DNA of 64,000 nucleotides from Dokdonella_A sp049583635 (GTDB lineage Bacteria; Pseudomonadota; Gammaproteobacteria; Xanthomonadales; Rhodanobacteraceae): assembly GCA_049583635.1 (NCBI GenBank), contig JBAUWF010000090.1, positions 94,160 through 158,159 on the forward strand, given 5' to 3'. The translations under genes were made by a program, and so were the position numbers. Of the stretch, positions 62,593-64,000 are shown one piece after another. The notes under the pieces are model-generated. The model had not been told where the DNA came from and searched no databases. It saw only the letters and a list, made by a program, of their open reading frames with translations. Position 1 is the first letter of the stretch, and each line of letters begins with the position of its first letter.

Positions 62593-63551
62593 ATGTCGTC
62601 GCCGCTCCGTACGCGGGGCTCGGCCCCGACACCCTGCTCGATGCGGTGGCCGCCGTCGGATTCGAGCCGGATGGACGTCTGCTCGCGCTCGGCAGTTACG
62701 AAAACCGCGTGTATCAGGTCGGTATCGAGAACGCGACGCCGCTGGTCGTCAAGTTCTATCGCCCCGGACGCTGGAGCGACGCGGCGATCGCGGAGGAGCA
62801 TGCCTTTGCGGAAGAACTCGATGAAGCCGAGCTGCCGGTGGTTGCGCCGATCGTCATCGACGATGTCAGCCTGTTCGAACATGCCGGTTTCCGCTACGCG
62901 CTGTATCCGCGCCGCGGCGGGCGCGCGCCGGAACTCGAATCGGCCGATCATCTGGCTTGGATGGGACGTCTGCTCGCGCGTATTCACGGCGTTGCATCGC
63001 GCGGCCATTTCGCGCACCGGCCCGGTATCGATGTCGAGGGCTATGTGACCGATCCAGCGCGCGCGGTGCTTGCGTCGGGATTGCTGCCGGATGCCCTCGG
63101 CGAGCGTTATCGCACACTCAATGCCAGTCTCGCGGCGGCGCTCGATGAACGCATCGCTGATGTCGGGCCGGTGACGCGCATCCGCCTGCATGGAGACTGC
63201 CATGCCGGCAACGTGCTGTGGACCGATGCCGGCCCACATTTCGTCGATCTCGACGATGCGCGCACCGGCCCTGCGGTGCAGGATCTTTGGATGCTCGCGC
63301 CGACGCCAAAAGCGCTCGATGCACTGCTCGAAGGCTACGCCGAGTTCCGCGATTTCGATGTCCGCGAACTCGCGTTGATCGAACCGCTGCGCATCATGCG
63401 GCAGGTCTCATGGGCCGGCTGGGTCGCCGCGCGCTGGAACGACCCGGCATTTCCGCGTGCGTTCCCGTACGTCGGCGAGTCGCGCTGGTGGGAGCAGCAC
63501 TGCAACGATCTGGCCGAGGCCGAAGCGCGTCTTGAAGAAGTCGAACCCTGA
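62589..63551 (+). CDS. srkA: Stress response kinase A (SrkA/YihE)
   Basis: A 320-residue protein of the choline kinase/APH fold that acts as a Ser/Thr kinase. The catalytic loop is RLHGDCHAGNVLW (about residues 200-212), and the metal motif is VDLDDARTGPAVQDLWML. The N-terminal LGSYENRVYQVGIE and VVKFYRPGRWS (ATP-binding Lys) are typical. In E. coli SrkA limits MazF-type toxin and Cpx-related stress killing. ATG 62589 overlaps the thioesterase stop as ATGA. Confidence 0.92.
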   Translation: MNVVAAPYAGLGPDTLLDAVAAVGFEPDGRLLALGSYENRVYQVGIENATPLVVKFYRPGRWSDAAIAEEHAFAEELDEAELPVVAPIVIDDVSLFEHAGFRYALYPRRGGRAPELESADHLAWMGRLLARIHGVASRGHFAHRPGIDVEGYVTDPARAVLASGLLPDALGERYRTLNASLAAALDERIADVGPVTRIRLHGDCHAGNVLWTDAGPHFVDLDDARTGPAVQDLWMLAPTPKALDALLEGYAEFRDFDVRELALIEPLRIMRQVSWAGWVAARWNDPAFPRAFPYVGESRWWEQHCNDLAEAEARLEEVEP

Positions 63552-63590
63552 AGGCGCAAGCCCAAGCATCCTGTACCATTGGTCGCTTCC

Positions 63591-64000
63591 ATGAATCCGT
63601 CTGCCGACACGTCCGAAGCAAAGCGAGACGGCGGGCGCGTCTGGCGTTACGCCGTGCGCTCGCCGCTGCTGCTGGTGCATCTGATCATTGCGCTGCCGTT
63701 GGCGTTGCTGGTGCTCAATCCGCTTGCCGAGCGGATACATGTCGGCGCGGAGACGCTCGACCGGCGCATGATCCGCTGGTGGTCGGCGGCGCTGGTGCGG
63801 CGCTTCGGGTTTCGCATTCGCGCGTTCGGCACGCCGCTCTCCGGCAATGTCATGTATGTGGCCAACCACGTTTCCTGGCTCGATATCGAGCTGATGCACA
63901 GCCAGCGCGCAATCCATTTCGTCGCCAAGAGCGAGATCGCTGGCTGGCCGCTGGTCGGCTGGCTGGCCTCGCGCGCGGGCACCATTTATCACCGGCGCGG
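63591..64000 (+). CDS. Lysophospholipid acyltransferase (PlsC-like), N-terminal part
   Basis: An open frame of 136 codons running off the right edge. It has an N-terminal transmembrane region (RYAVRSPLLLVHLIIALPLA) and the acyltransferase block I motif NHVSWLD (His-x4-Asp), followed by FVAKSEIAGWPLVGWLASRAGTIY, which leads to block II/III. It acylates lysophosphatidic acid or a similar lipid. ATG 63591 lies 40 bases after srkA. The exact paralogue (plsC or olsA type) cannot be decided from the partial sequence. Confidence 0.85.
   Translation, partial: MNPSADTSEAKRDGGRVWRYAVRSPLLLVHLIIALPLALLVLNPLAERIHVGAETLDRRMIRWWSAALVRRFGFRIRAFGTPLSGNVMYVANHVSWLDIELMHSQRAIHFVAKSEIAGWPLVGWLASRAGTIYHRR

Noticed and set aside
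1..64000. CRISPR arrays, insertion sequences, prophage or attachment sites
   Set aside because: No regularly spaced repeats, transposase or integrase genes, or tRNA-embedded direct repeats were seen.

Overview
The window is GC-rich, densely coded DNA from a gammaproteobacterium. The best fit is the Lysobacterales (Xanthomonadales), Rhodanobacteraceae-like. The reasons are the NAD ligase LigB, the TonB-dependent receptor, secreted proteases ending in a short GFE motif, a lone NdvB-type glucan synthase, the rhodanese-secB-gpsA and hemD-hemX-hemY orders, and many ATGA/GTGA gene overlaps. The placement rests on gene content only. I found 53 protein genes (two cut by the window ends) and one tRNA. 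There is no CRISPR array, rRNA, prophage or insertion sequence.

Layout. 1-9.5 kb: partial ligB, an M1 aminopeptidase, a small membrane protein, a DUF938 methyltransferase, an iron/2-oxoglutarate oxygenase, dusB, trpS and a TonB receptor. 9.8-15 kb: a reprolysin-like secreted protease, arginase, tRNA-Thr(UGU), and the cofactor block birA-coaX followed by a SPOR protein. 15.3-27.7 kb: a small secreted protein, a gingipain-type C25 peptidase 3 bp ahead of a UbiA-type prenyltransferase, then a converging eight-gene minus-strand operon for a surface polysaccharide (27662 down to 19688). That operon holds a lipoprotein, a methyltransferase, a GT-C glycosyltransferase, a Wzm/Wzt-type ABC exporter, a three-part glycosyltransferase, a GDP-mannose-4,6-dehydratase homologue and a GT4 glycosyltransferase.

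27.8-43.6 kb: an MFS exporter, folE and an RlmI-like methyltransferase on the minus strand, then rhomboid protease, phenylalanine hydroxylase, an SRPBCC protein, a DUF885 protein, a second iron oxygenase, a secreted alpha/beta hydrolase, a lipoprotein, a double M16 protease, an SDR and an OsmC protein. 43.7-52.5 kb: one 2928-residue cyclic beta-1,2-glucan synthase homologue. 52.6-64 kb: a small secreted ORF and trmL, gpsA-secB-rhodanese, a lipoprotein and a thioesterase, hemD-hemX-hemY, a DUF2845 protein, a 2Fe-2S/FAD reductase, then a hotdog thioesterase-SrkA kinase-acyltransferase series running off the right edge.

How the genes fit together: two envelope-glycan systems stand out. One is an ABC-exported polysaccharide whose locus also carries a polyprenyl-phosphate sugar transferase homologue and a GT-C enzyme that could use such a donor. 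The other is the periplasmic glucan synthase. folE makes a pterin precursor that phenylalanine hydroxylase needs in its mature form. The secreted proteases, hydrolase and TonB receptor suggest a polymer-degrading, free-living organism. The most unusual part is the 15.3-27.7 kb block, where a C25 peptidase and a UbiA-type enzyme are apparently co-transcribed next to the polysaccharide operon.
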